Shown in pieces: positions 34,343 to 42,993 of a stretch of DNA of 64,000 nt; within the stretch, counting starts at the first letter, position 1; each line of letters opens with the position of its first letter. Position numbers and translations under genes: made by a program. This DNA is from JBAXTE01 sp964653595. GTDB lineage: Bacteria > Bacteroidota > Bacteroidia > Bacteroidales > WCHB1-69. The notes under the pieces are model-generated. The model did not search any database. It was not told the DNA's origin and was given only the letters and a program-made list of their open reading frames with translations. The stretch spans positions 16,900 to 80,899 of the forward strand of contig CAZZHH010000008.1 of NCBI GenBank assembly GCA_964653595.1, written 5' to 3'.

Positions 34343-35635
34343 ATGAATCCTATCATAAATATTCAAATGCAAGACTCATCCATGTCCTTAAAACATGCTG
34401 CAAAAGTGTTTTTTGAAGATGTTTGTGGCTTTTCATTGGTTATTGTAAAGGATTTTTCAGAGGTAAATGTTGGGGTTAATATCGAGTATTCTTCGGCTAA
34501 TTATGAAAAGGTATTATTTCTACAAAAAGTAGATATAGAAGAGTATAAGTCCGTTGTCGATGTGGATGTAAATGGTGCTATTTTTCCATGTCGATCTTCC
34601 AGTAAATCGTTCATGCCCTTTGATCCAATAGCTTTAACATGGTTTTTGATGTTGATGCCTCAAGAGCAATACCAACAATGCGACTTCGATATACATCATA
34701 GACCCGTAAGTGAATCATTATGGTTAGTTAAAAATAAGTTTCACCAACTGCCTTTGATAGATATTGCTGCAAAAATGTTTTTAGAAGCAATGGTGGCAAA
34801 GTATCCTCACCTGGATATTCCTGCTAAAATTCCGACTTTTACTCCCACTTTTGATATTGACATTGCTTTTGCTCATCAATCCAAATCCATTTTAATACAT
34901 CTTTTAAGTACTATGTCGTTGATGTTGAAAATGGATGTTAAAACCATACATAAAAGAGTAAAAGTCCTTCTTCATAAAGAGCCTGACCCTTACGATGTGT
35001 TTGATGAAATTCTCGAATTGCTAGATCAGCATAACTTGAAGGGAGTTTTTTTTGCAATGACTGCAGATAGAGGAAAATATGATCGAAATAACTTCTACAA
35101 AGCGGCAAACTATAGAAAATTATTAAAACGGTTATCTGAAAAACATGAGATTGGTTTACATCCTAGTTATCATTCTGCTACACACTCTGATTTAGTTTCT
35201 TATGAGAAGAAAAGATTAGAAAATATAGTAGATAAAAATGTGACTCATGTTCGTCAGCATTTCTTAAGACAGTTTTTGCCCCAATATTGGAATGCGATAG
35301 TAGAATGTGGTTTTGAACATGATTATAGCATCGGTTTTGCAAAGCATTTGGGGTATAAAGTGGGTACGTGTGTCCCGTTTCAAGCATTTGATTTAAACTC
35401 AGATAAAATTCTTCCGTTAACATTGCACCCTTTTGTTATAATGGATACAGCCATGTCTAGGTATCAAATGCTAAATGAAGAAGAAATTCTGAATGAAACA
35501 AAAATAATAAAAACTCATTCGCATTTATACAACACATCTGTTTCTGGAGTATGGCACAACTATGCAATGCCCAGAAACAGTGAAAAATTAGCATTGTTTA
35601 AAAAACAAATTCCCATTTTAAGTACATATGATTAA
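34343..35635 (+). CDS. NodB-like polysaccharide deacetylase-family protein
   Basis: A 430-aa protein. The first 150 residues are a domain I do not recognise. From about 165 a NodB-like fold follows: T-F-D-I-D (Asp171, Asp173) matches the TxDD-type metal and base motif, G-L-H-P-S-Y-H-S-A-T-H (about 272-282) supplies the histidines, and T-H-V-R-Q-H-F follows. Long insertions are present. These enzymes remove N-acetyl groups from sugars, exposing a free amine. No signal peptide is seen, so it would act in the cytoplasm. It overlaps the next gene by 8 bases. Confidence 0.75.
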   Translation: MNPIINIQMQDSSMSLKHAAKVFFEDVCGFSLVIVKDFSEVNVGVNIEYSSANYEKVLFLQKVDIEEYKSVVDVDVNGAIFPCRSSSKSFMPFDPIALTWFLMLMPQEQYQQCDFDIHHRPVSESLWLVKNKFHQLPLIDIAAKMFLEAMVAKYPHLDIPAKIPTFTPTFDIDIAFAHQSKSILIHLLSTMSLMLKMDVKTIHKRVKVLLHKEPDPYDVFDEILELLDQHNLKGVFFAMTADRGKYDRNNFYKAANYRKLLKRLSEKHEIGLHPSYHSATHSDLVSYEKKRLENIVDKNVTHVRQHFLRQFLPQYWNAIVECGFEHDYSIGFAKHLGYKVGTCVPFQAFDLNSDKILPLTLHPFVIMDTAMSRYQMLNEEEILNETKIIKTHSHLYNTSVSGVWHNYAMPRNSEKLALFKKQIPILSTYD

Positions 35636-36551
35636 GTATTGTAAACATAAAGATATTGATTTCAAAAAATGGGATGATTGTATTTCTAATTCAAGAAATG
35701 CTTCCTTTTTTCCATTGTCAGACGTGTTGAATATCACTTCTCCAAATTGGGACTGTCTGATTTATGGCGATTATGAAGCCGTTTTTCCTTTGCCATGGAG
35801 AAAAAAAATAGGCCTTTTCTATGTGTATCCTCCTTTTTTTTCGACTCAATTAGGTCTGTTTTCAAAAAAGGAGATGGATATAATTCCTTTTTTACAAGCA
35901 ATTCCATCTTCTTTTAAGTACATAGAAATAAAATCAAATACGGATGTTGTAACTCCTTCCGAAAATTTTGTAATGAAGAAGAATAGAACCTACTACTTAA
36001 GTTTACAAAGTAGGTATGAAGAGCTTTTTTCCAGATTTTCAAAAAATCATAAACAAAATATTCACAAGTCGGAGAAAAGTAATTTATCCATCCAAAAAGA
36101 GGGAGTAGAAGTAGATGATATTATTGCTCTTTTTATAGAAAATAAAGGTTCAATTTCATCTTTTAATAAAAAAGATTATGCTGTATTATCCGATTTGATG
36201 AAACATCTGATAAATAAACGACAGGCGGAAGTTTGGTCTGTTTTTGATGAGAATGGGAAGTTGTGTGCAGGTGGATTTTTTGTTTTTTACTTTGAAAAAG
36301 TTCATTTCTTATTTTCCGGAAGCAATTCTATTTCTAAAGAACGGAGAGCAATGTTCTTTTTGTTTGCACAATTTTTAAAAGCAAATGCAGGATCAAATTT
36401 AGTATTTGATTTTGGAGGTTCCAACGATGATAATTTGGCTAGATTCTACGGAGGTTTTGGTTCTAATGAACATTTTTATGATACGATTTGTGTCAACAGG
36501 CTTCCAATCTTTTACAAATGGCTTGCAAACTTGAAAAAAAAAATAGGTTAA
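35628..36551 (+). CDS. FemAB/GNAT-type acyltransferase
   Basis: A 307-aa soluble protein of the FemAB-like GNAT class (Acetyltransf_6-type). Recognisable parts are the positively charged F-S-K-N-H-K-Q-N-I-H-K-S segment (about 138-149), which in relatives reads S-K-N-x-R-x-x-I-R-K, and the C-terminal F-D-F-G-G-S-N-D-D-N-L-A-R-F-Y-G-G-F-G (about 262-280). Members transfer amino-acyl or acyl groups to amines. It is the last gene of the acyl cluster, overlapping the deacetylase gene by 8 bases. A joint action, acylating an amine that the deacetylase freed, is inference. Confidence 0.75.
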   Translation: MIKYCKHKDIDFKKWDDCISNSRNASFFPLSDVLNITSPNWDCLIYGDYEAVFPLPWRKKIGLFYVYPPFFSTQLGLFSKKEMDIIPFLQAIPSSFKYIEIKSNTDVVTPSENFVMKKNRTYYLSLQSRYEELFSRFSKNHKQNIHKSEKSNLSIQKEGVEVDDIIALFIENKGSISSFNKKDYAVLSDLMKHLINKRQAEVWSVFDENGKLCAGGFFVFYFEKVHFLFSGSNSISKERRAMFFLFAQFLKANAGSNLVFDFGGSNDDNLARFYGGFGSNEHFYDTICVNRLPIFYKWLANLKKKIG

Positions 36552-36566
36552 TTTAGAAGAAAGTTA

Positions 36567-36574
36567 TATATTTG
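36567..36574 (+). promoter_or_regulatory. -7 box upstream of upp
   Basis: TATATTTG lies 16 bases before the upp ATG. No TTG is found at consensus distance, so only this half is supported. It separates upp from the acyl cluster. Confidence 0.45.
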
Positions 36575-36590
36575 AAAAAAATAAGATGGT

Positions 36591-37250
36591 ATGATACATA
36601 ATTTAGGCTTAAACAATTCAGTCATCAATCAGTTTGTCGCTGAAATTAGGGATGTACATATTCAAAAAGATTCCATGCGATTTAGAAACAACATGATTCG
36701 TCTTGGGGAAATTTTTGCATATGAGATAAGTAAAATGCTTGAATATTCGGATGAAAATGTAGTTACTTCGTTAGGAGTGGCAAAAATGTCTACCATTCTT
36801 CAACAGCCAGTTTTAGCAACCATTCTAAGAGCGGGATTGCCTTTGCATCAAGGTCTGTTGAATTTTTTCGATCATGCAGATAATGCATTTATTTCTGCTT
36901 ATCGTAGGCATTACAACGATGGGTCTTTTGAGATTAAAATTGATTATTTATCGAGCCCTTCTCTCGAAAATAGGGTTCTGATTCTTGCAGATCCGATGTT
37001 GGCAACCGGACAGTCGATGGTGTTAACGTATAAAGAAATTGTTGCAGCACATGGTAAGCCCAAACATACTCATATTGTAAGTGCTATTGCTAGTGTTGAA
37101 GGAGTTGAGTATTTAAAAAGATTTATGCCACTAGGAGAGTTTACTTTTTGGACTGCTGCAATCGATGAAGAACTTACGGCTCAATCATATATTGTGCCTG
37201 GCTTAGGAGATGCTGGGGATTTAGCGTATGGATCAAAATCCAATGATTGA
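36591..37250 (+). CDS. upp: Uracil phosphoribosyltransferase
   Basis: A 219-aa cytoplasmic salvage enzyme that makes UMP from uracil and PRPP. The PRPP loop is I-L-A-D-P-M-L-A-T-G-Q-S (about 126-137) and the C-terminal uracil-binding segment is Y-I-V-P-G-L-G-D-A-G-D-L-A-Y-G (about 200-214), both diagnostic of Upp. The early T-I-L-R-A-G-L-P (about 77-84) is also standard. An earlier ATG at 36586 is out of frame. It has its own -7 box and is unrelated to the preceding cluster. Confidence 0.95.
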   Translation: MIHNLGLNNSVINQFVAEIRDVHIQKDSMRFRNNMIRLGEIFAYEISKMLEYSDENVVTSLGVAKMSTILQQPVLATILRAGLPLHQGLLNFFDHADNAFISAYRRHYNDGSFEIKIDYLSSPSLENRVLILADPMLATGQSMVLTYKEIVAAHGKPKHTHIVSAIASVEGVEYLKRFMPLGEFTFWTAAIDEELTAQSYIVPGLGDAGDLAYGSKSND

Positions 37251-37426
37251 TAGGTAAAATTTAAGATGATACCCTCCAAAATTGTAGTTTGGTCGAAATA
37301 TTATCGATTGTTTTGATAAAACATGTATTTTTGGTTTTTTAATGTCTTATTGTTTTAAATAAAAACATTCTTGCACATTGAATCCAAAATTTAAAGATAA
37401 TATTTGGATTTCAAAAATAATGAAAA

Positions 37427-38665
37427 ATGAAAATTATCAACACAGAGAATATTCTCATAGCTATCCATTCGATTAAAAGTCATCGAACACGAACGGTATT
37501 AACCATATCTATTATCGCATTTGGGATTATGGCTTTAGTGGGTATCCTCACTGCTACAGACGCATTAGAAGCGTCTATCAATAAAAATTTCTCACGTATG
37601 GGTGCAAATACCTTTACGATCTCTTCACGTCAATTTGGAGGTGAAGGAAATAAAAGAAGAGGTAGAGGAGCCGAAAATGTCAACATTACATACAACGAAG
37701 CCCAATTGTTTAAAAATCAATTTGATTTTCCAGCACTTATTTCACTTAGTTTTCGTCAATCTCAAATATCTACTCTGAAATATATGTCTGAGAAAACAAA
37801 TCCGAATATATCCGTTTTTGGGATCGATGAAAATTATATTGCTACTTCTGGGAATAGTATAGCAAAAGGGCGTTCATTTACTGCAGATGAGTCTCAAAGA
37901 GGAACATATATTACAATTTTAGGTCAAAAGGTTGCCGAGGAGTTGTTTAAAAATTCGGATCCTATAGATAAAGAGATATTAGTTGGGAGTGTTCGCTATC
38001 GGGTTATTGGTGTGTTAGATTCAAAAGGTTCAAGTTTCGGTTTTAGTGGCGATAGAAACTGTTATATCCCAATCAATAATGCGAGAACAGCGTTTTCAAC
38101 GGGAGATAAATCCATCTCTATCAATGTGATGAATGCCTCATCAAAGCCTATTGAGGAGGTGGTATCTGAAGCGCAGGGAGTTTTCCGTTCGATTAGAAAA
38201 TTGAGAACTACCGATGATGATAATTTTGCAATCGAAAAAAGTGACAATTTAACGAGCAACCTCAACGATCAACTAAAATATGTTACTATGGCTACCACGC
38301 TTATCGGATTAATCACTTTATTAGGTGCTGCAATAGGCTTGATGAACATTATGCTTGTTTCTGTAACCGAACGTACCAGAGAAATTGGAACCCGAAAAGC
38401 CATCGGTGCCAAAAAAACTGAAATTAAGTATCAATTTCTCACAGAGTCCATCGTGATTGGTCAGTTGGGTGGCTTTGTAGGCATATTTTTAGGGATAGCA
38501 ATCGGGAATATTGTATCCTTGGTAATTGGATCTACTTTTATCATACCCTGGTTGTGGATATTCTTAGGAGTGATACTTTGTTTTATCGTGGGTGTTTTAT
38601 CAGGCTATATTCCTGCAAACAAAGCAGCAAATCTGGATCCTATTGAAGCATTACGATACGAATAA
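37427..38665 (+). CDS. ABC transporter permease of the MacB/FtsX type
   Basis: A 412-aa inner-membrane protein: an N-terminal helix (about 21-42), a periplasmic MacB core domain (about 45-280), and three C-terminal helices (about 285-400) forming the FtsX part, with the characteristic G-L-M-N-I-M-L-V-S-V-T-E-R-T-R-E-I-G-T-R-K-A-I-G-A segment and the late P-A-x-x-A-x-x-L-D-P-I-E-A-L-R-Y-E. Such permeases work with an ATPase to export macrolides, lipoproteins or signals to the outer membrane. No ATPase gene is adjacent, so its partner lies elsewhere. It ends 2 bases before the convergent lipocalin gene. Confidence 0.88.
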   Translation: MKIINTENILIAIHSIKSHRTRTVLTISIIAFGIMALVGILTATDALEASINKNFSRMGANTFTISSRQFGGEGNKRRGRGAENVNITYNEAQLFKNQFDFPALISLSFRQSQISTLKYMSEKTNPNISVFGIDENYIATSGNSIAKGRSFTADESQRGTYITILGQKVAEELFKNSDPIDKEILVGSVRYRVIGVLDSKGSSFGFSGDRNCYIPINNARTAFSTGDKSISINVMNASSKPIEEVVSEAQGVFRSIRKLRTTDDDNFAIEKSDNLTSNLNDQLKYVTMATTLIGLITLLGAAIGLMNIMLVSVTERTREIGTRKAIGAKKTEIKYQFLTESIVIGQLGGFVGIFLGIAIGNIVSLVIGSTFIIPWLWIFLGVILCFIVGVLSGYIPANKAANLDPIEALRYE

Positions 38666-38667
38666 TA

Positions 38668-39183
38668 CTAATCGTGTATTGTCTTTTTTAGCTTTTGTGG
38701 ATCTAATCCTTTGAGTTTTATCAATTCAATAATTTTGTGATACGTGTTTTCGTCCATCGTTTTAGTGCGACTCAATATCCACAAATATTTTCTATTTGGA
38801 GCAGAGACTACAGCCCAAGAATAATCATCCGCTAAGCCAATAATCCAGTAGTCGCCTTTAAATGGCCAGAAAAATTGTACTTTTAACTGAGTGTTGTTTG
38901 TGTTTTTAACTACAAAGGCTTTCCCCTTGATTCCTGCTTTTTTGCCGTTTACAGAGTCTTTCAGGCAACTGTTTTCTACAACTACAACCCCCTTATTGTT
39001 AATAGAATATTCTGCAGTAGTACAATAACAGTTTTTTTGAAAGGTAGTTGGATAAGAAGCTATTTCGTACCACAATCCTGAGTACTTTTTAATATCTACT
39101 TCGCCAACAGTTGTAAGCGTTGTGCTGGTTTTACAGCTTTGAAAAAATGTAAATAGTCCCATGATAAATATAATTTTTTTCAT
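38668..39183 (-). CDS. Bacterial lipocalin (Blc-like) lipoprotein
   Basis: A 171-aa outer-membrane lipoprotein from the ATG at 39181-39183; a longer start 24 bases upstream adds residues before a normal lipoprotein signal, so I reject it. The lipobox is F-Q-S-C (Cys17). The lipocalin marks are K-Y-S-G-L-W-Y-E-I-A-S-Y-P (the first conserved region, G-x-W-Y), Y-W-I-I-G-L and the late L-W-I-L-S-R-T. Blc proteins bind lysophospholipids or fatty acids and help membrane maintenance. It converges with the ABC permease gene. No clear promoter was seen. Confidence 0.88.
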   Translation of the reverse strand: MKKIIFIMGLFTFFQSCKTSTTLTTVGEVDIKKYSGLWYEIASYPTTFQKNCYCTTAEYSINNKGVVVVENSCLKDSVNGKKAGIKGKAFVVKNTNNTQLKVQFFWPFKGDYWIIGLADDYSWAVVSAPNRKYLWILSRTKTMDENTYHKIIELIKLKGLDPQKLKKTIHD

Positions 39184-39352
39184 CTTTTTTAATTTAAATC
39201 TAAACAATAGTTGACGGAAATAGTTCGACCCCGAGTGAATAATTGAAAAATGTCCATTACTCCCTATTACATTGTTGATAAGGTTTGCTTAAACTGTTGA
39301 AAACTCCATGATTTTTTCTTGAATTGGGTGAAAAAGGTATTTATTTTTTTCG

Positions 39353-39360
39353 TATCTTTG
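39353..39360 (+). promoter_or_regulatory. -7 box of gyrB
   Basis: TATCTTTG lies 32 bases before the gyrB ATG. A TTG at 39324-39326 is 26 bases away, slightly beyond the usual spacing. Confidence 0.55.
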
Positions 39361-39392
39361 TAAATAAAAAGATATTTTATATATAGTTGATT

Positions 39393-41357
39393 ATGAATAA
39401 TTTAGAAAAAACAATTGAAGCGCAAGGGAGTTACACAGCTGACAACATTACGGTATTAGAGGGATTAGAAGCGGTTCGTTTGCGACCTTCAATGTATATT
39501 GGAGATACTAGTTTCAGAGGATTGCATCATTTGGTGTATGAGGTCGTTGATAATTCTATTGATGAAGCATTAGCAGGATATTGTAAAAACATCCATGTAA
39601 CTATTCACTGCGATAATTCAATTACTGTAATTGATGATGGACGAGGAATCCCCACCGACCTTCATGAGAAAGAAAATCGGTCTGCATTGGAAGTGGTTTT
39701 AACCGTTTTGCACGCTGGGGGAAAATTTGATAAAGGTTCCTATAAAGTTTCGGGCGGATTGCATGGTGTTGGTGTTTCATGCGTGAATGCATTATCCGAG
39801 GATTTGAAAGTGGAGATATTTCGACAAGGGAAGCATTTTATGCAAGAATATAAAATTGGGGTTCCTCAATATCCTGTTAAAGTAGTTGGAGAAACTTCTG
39901 TATCGGGCACTAAGGTTCATTTCAAACCCGATTCTTCCATTTTTTCTGTAACTACTTATGATTTCAATACTTTATCTGCCCGTTTGAGGGAATTAGCATT
40001 TTTGAATCGCAAAATTCGCTTAACCCTAACCGACGAAAGAGAGATAGATGAGAACGGAAACGCAATGTTTGAAGAGTATTATTCTGAGTTAGGATTAGTC
40101 GATTTTATTGGATATTTGGATGGGAATAGGGAGAAATTGATGCCTACTCCAATATATATGGAAGGGGAAAGAAATGGTATCCCTATGGAGATTGCCATGC
40201 AGTATAATACCTCATTTTCAGAGAACATTCATGCATATGTGAATAATATCAACACCCATGAAGGAGGAACTCACCTTGCTGGTTACCGTAGAGGTCTCAC
40301 TAGGACATTAAAAGCTTATGCAGAAAAGTCGGGGATGTTAGCAAAGTTAAAATTTGATATTAGTGGGGATGATTTTAGAGAAGGGTTAACCACTATTATT
40401 TCGGTTAAAGTTCAAGAGCCTCAATTTGAAGGACAAACCAAAACAAAATTGGGAAATAATGAAGTAATGGGAGTAGTGGATTCATTAACAAGTGAAATGC
40501 TTTCTAACTACTTAGAAGAAAATCCTAAAGAGGCAAGAACAATCGTTAATAAAGTGATTTTAGCTGCCACTGCTCGTCATGCTGCTCGTAAAGCTCGCGA
40601 AATGGTACAACGAAAAAATGTACTATCTTCCACTGGCCTTCCAGGAAAATTATCCGATTGCTCAGAACGAAACCCCGAAGTGTGTGAAATATATCTCGTA
40701 GAGGGTGATTCAGCGGGAGGTACAGCAAAACGAGGGAGAGATAGACGATTTCAAGCAATTCTTCCACTCAGAGGAAAGATATTGAATGTTGAAAAAGCAA
40801 TGCAACACAGGGTCTTTGAAAGTGAAGAGATAAAAAATATGTATACTGCCCTAGGTATTCAAATAGGAACCGAGGAAGATAGTAAAGCGTTGAATTTAGA
40901 TAAATTGAGATATCATAAGGTGATTATCATGACCGATGCCGACGTTGATGGTAGCCACATCGACACCTTGATATTAACATTCTTTTTTAGGTACATGCGT
41001 GAAATGATTGAATTCGGTTATATTTATCTAGCTACACCTCCTCTTTATCTCGTAAAAAAAGGGAAAGAGGAGCGGTATTGTTGGACAGAAGAAGAGCGCA
41101 AAGAGGCGGTTGCATCAATGGCTGTAAATGGAAACGAATCAAATGTTCATATCCAACGATACAAAGGTCTGGGAGAGATGAACGCAGAACAACTTTGGGA
41201 CACAACCATGAACCCAGATACACGTATATTACGTCAAATTACGATTGATAATGCTACCGAAGCAGACCGAGTTTTCTCGATGTTGATGGGTGACGAAGTA
41301 CCACCTCGTAGAGAGTTTATTGAAAGAAATGCAAAATATGCTAACATAGATTTGTAA
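39393..41357 (+). CDS. gyrB: DNA gyrase subunit B
   Basis: A 654-aa type IIA topoisomerase subunit that supplies the ATPase for negative supercoiling. The GHKL ATPase begins with L-E-G-L-E-A-V-R-L-R-P-S-M-Y-I-G and has the ATP-binding V-V-D-N-S-I-D-E-A, D-G-R-G-I-P and G-G-L-H-G-V-G-V-S-C-V-N-A-L-S motifs. The TOPRIM domain shows E-G-D-S-A-G-G and D-A-D-V-D-G-S-H-I. The C-terminus ends E-F-I-E-R-N-A-K-Y-A-N-I-D-L as in GyrB rather than ParE. Start at ATG 39393; the TTG two codons earlier is less likely. Confidence 0.97.
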   Translation: MNNLEKTIEAQGSYTADNITVLEGLEAVRLRPSMYIGDTSFRGLHHLVYEVVDNSIDEALAGYCKNIHVTIHCDNSITVIDDGRGIPTDLHEKENRSALEVVLTVLHAGGKFDKGSYKVSGGLHGVGVSCVNALSEDLKVEIFRQGKHFMQEYKIGVPQYPVKVVGETSVSGTKVHFKPDSSIFSVTTYDFNTLSARLRELAFLNRKIRLTLTDEREIDENGNAMFEEYYSELGLVDFIGYLDGNREKLMPTPIYMEGERNGIPMEIAMQYNTSFSENIHAYVNNINTHEGGTHLAGYRRGLTRTLKAYAEKSGMLAKLKFDISGDDFREGLTTIISVKVQEPQFEGQTKTKLGNNEVMGVVDSLTSEMLSNYLEENPKEARTIVNKVILAATARHAARKAREMVQRKNVLSSTGLPGKLSDCSERNPEVCEIYLVEGDSAGGTAKRGRDRRFQAILPLRGKILNVEKAMQHRVFESEEIKNMYTALGIQIGTEEDSKALNLDKLRYHKVIIMTDADVDGSHIDTLILTFFFRYMREMIEFGYIYLATPPLYLVKKGKEERYCWTEEERKEAVASMAVNGNESNVHIQRYKGLGEMNAEQLWDTTMNPDTRILRQITIDNATEADRVFSMLMGDEVPPRREFIERNAKYANIDL

Positions 41358-41374
41358 AAATCGTCTAAATTCAG

Positions 41375-41413
41375 AAAAAAGGTTTTGCATGTTTCTTATG
41401 TAAAACCTTTTTT
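41375..41413 (+). terminator. Rho-independent terminator after gyrB
   Basis: A 16-pair stem with one G-T wobble (41375-41390 with 41398-41413) and a short loop. Its 3' arm ends in T-rich sequence. It begins 17 bases after the gyrB stop. Confidence 0.8.
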
Positions 41414-41460
41414 AGTTGAAAAATATAGAACCCTATGGGATTACCATCCCTAAAAAAATG

Positions 41461-41468
41461 TATCTTTG
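41461..41468 (+). promoter_or_regulatory. -7 box of the CCA-adding enzyme gene
   Basis: TATCTTTG ends only 8 bases before the ATG at 41477, so the transcript would be almost leaderless. No TTG at the expected spacing was found. Confidence 0.5.
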
Positions 41469-41476
41469 CAAACTAT

Positions 41477-42901
41477 ATGAAAATTGACACACAAAAATAT
41501 ATTTCGCATCCAATTTTTCAGATTATTAGTACTTGTGCCAATGAAATAGGAGTGGAGTGCTATGTGATAGGTGGTTATGTAAGAGATTCCATCATGGAAC
41601 GATCAACCAAGGATATTGATATAGTTGCTATTGGAAGTGGAGTTGAATTGGCAAAATATGTAGCATCTACGCTTAGGGTAGAAGTAACAATTTTTAAAAA
41701 TTTTGGAACCGCCATGTTAAAATATCATGGTGTAGAAGTTGAATTTGTAGGTGCTAGAAAAGAGTCGTATCGCACTGACTCTAGAAAACCCCTAGTGGAA
41801 GATGGAACGCTTCAAGATGATCAGAATAGAAGAGATTTTACCATAAATGCCATGGCTATTGGTTTAGATCATAAAAACTATGGCACTCTGCTAGATCCTT
41901 TTAATGGCCTTGAAGATCTCAAAAATAAAATTATTCGCACTCCATTAAATCCAGACATTACCTTTTCGGATGATCCACTTCGAATGTTAAGAGCAATTCG
42001 TTTTTCTACCCAGTTGAGGTTTATGATTGAAGAAGAAACCTTACAAAGTATTACTCGGCAATGTGAACGTATCGGAATTATTTCTAAAGAAAGAATTGCC
42101 GAAGAGATGAATAAGATTATTTTAAGTAATATTCCTTCTCGTGGTTTTTTGTTGTTGGATAAAACGAAATTGCTACCCCTAATTTTTCCTGAATTTTCGA
42201 ACTTAAAGGGAGTGGACATGTGCGAAGGAAAAGGACATAAAGATAATTTTTATCATACCTTACAGGTGCTCGACAATATCTCTAATGGTACAGATAATCT
42301 TTGGCTTAGATGGGCTGCTGTCCTTCATGATATAGCGAAACCATTGACCAAAAAATTTGACCCAACCCATGGTTGGACATTTTATCAGCACGAATACGTA
42401 GGATCTAAGATGGTGGCTGCAATTTTTCAATCCTTAAAGTTGCCAATGAACGAAAAGATGAAGTATGTTCAAAAGTTAGTAGGTTTACATTTAAGGCCCA
42501 TCGTTCTTTCGGAAGATATTGTTACCGATTCGGCTGTTAGAAGATTGCTTTTTGATGCTGGTGAAGACATCGATGACCTAATGTTGCTATGTGAAGCAGA
42601 TATTACCTCTAAAAACCCAGAGAAAGTAAAAAAATATATTAAGAATTTTGAAAATGTAAGACTGAAACTTAAAGAGATAGAGGAGAAAGATAAGTTGCGA
42701 AATTGGCAACCTCCAATCTCTGGGGAGCTGATAATGGAGACTTTCAATTTGCCCCCTTCTCGATTAGTAGGAGATATTAAAAATGCCATAAGAGAAGCTA
42801 TACTCGATGGAGAGATACATAATAACTACTCCGAAGCGTATAATTTCATGATTCGAGTAGGTAGTAGTTTAGGCTTGTCGCATCAAAATGGAAGCATGTA
42901 A
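41477..42901 (+). CDS. CCA tRNA nucleotidyltransferase with HD domain
   Basis: A 474-aa cytoplasmic enzyme of the poly(A) polymerase/tRNA nucleotidyltransferase class that builds or repairs the 3' CCA of tRNA. The nucleotidyltransferase core has I-G-G-Y-V-R-D (31-37) and D-I-D-I-V (46-50, metal aspartates 46 and 48), then R-R-D-F-T-I-N-A-M-A. An HD domain follows with V-L-H-D-I-A-K-P and H-E-Y-V-G. I place the start at ATG 41477 because a longer frame from 41435 contains the promoter -7 box. The HD part may remove 2',3'-cyclic phosphate, as in relatives. Confidence 0.9.
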   Translation: MKIDTQKYISHPIFQIISTCANEIGVECYVIGGYVRDSIMERSTKDIDIVAIGSGVELAKYVASTLRVEVTIFKNFGTAMLKYHGVEVEFVGARKESYRTDSRKPLVEDGTLQDDQNRRDFTINAMAIGLDHKNYGTLLDPFNGLEDLKNKIIRTPLNPDITFSDDPLRMLRAIRFSTQLRFMIEEETLQSITRQCERIGIISKERIAEEMNKIILSNIPSRGFLLLDKTKLLPLIFPEFSNLKGVDMCEGKGHKDNFYHTLQVLDNISNGTDNLWLRWAAVLHDIAKPLTKKFDPTHGWTFYQHEYVGSKMVAAIFQSLKLPMNEKMKYVQKLVGLHLRPIVLSEDIVTDSAVRRLLFDAGEDIDDLMLLCEADITSKNPEKVKKYIKNFENVRLKLKEIEEKDKLRNWQPPISGELIMETFNLPPSRLVGDIKNAIREAILDGEIHNNYSEAYNFMIRVGSSLGLSHQNGSM

Positions 42902-42935
42902 GGTATATTCCACAATTTCCTTTTTAATTACTTGT

Positions 42936-42966
42936 TTGTGAGGTTGTTTTTTTTTTCGTAAGTTTG
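42936..42966 (+). promoter_or_regulatory. Promoter of the YfcC-type transporter
   Basis: TTG at 42936-42938, 20 bases, TAAGTTTG at 42959-42966. The -7 box covers the TTG codon of a longer frame (42964), which settles the start at ATG 42994. Confidence 0.7.
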
Positions 42967-42993
42967 GCTTTTAATTTAAAAAAATCAATTTTT

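Noticed and set aside
42964..42993. N-terminal extension of the YfcC-type transporter
   Set aside because: Its TTG start lies inside the TAAGTTTG promoter box.
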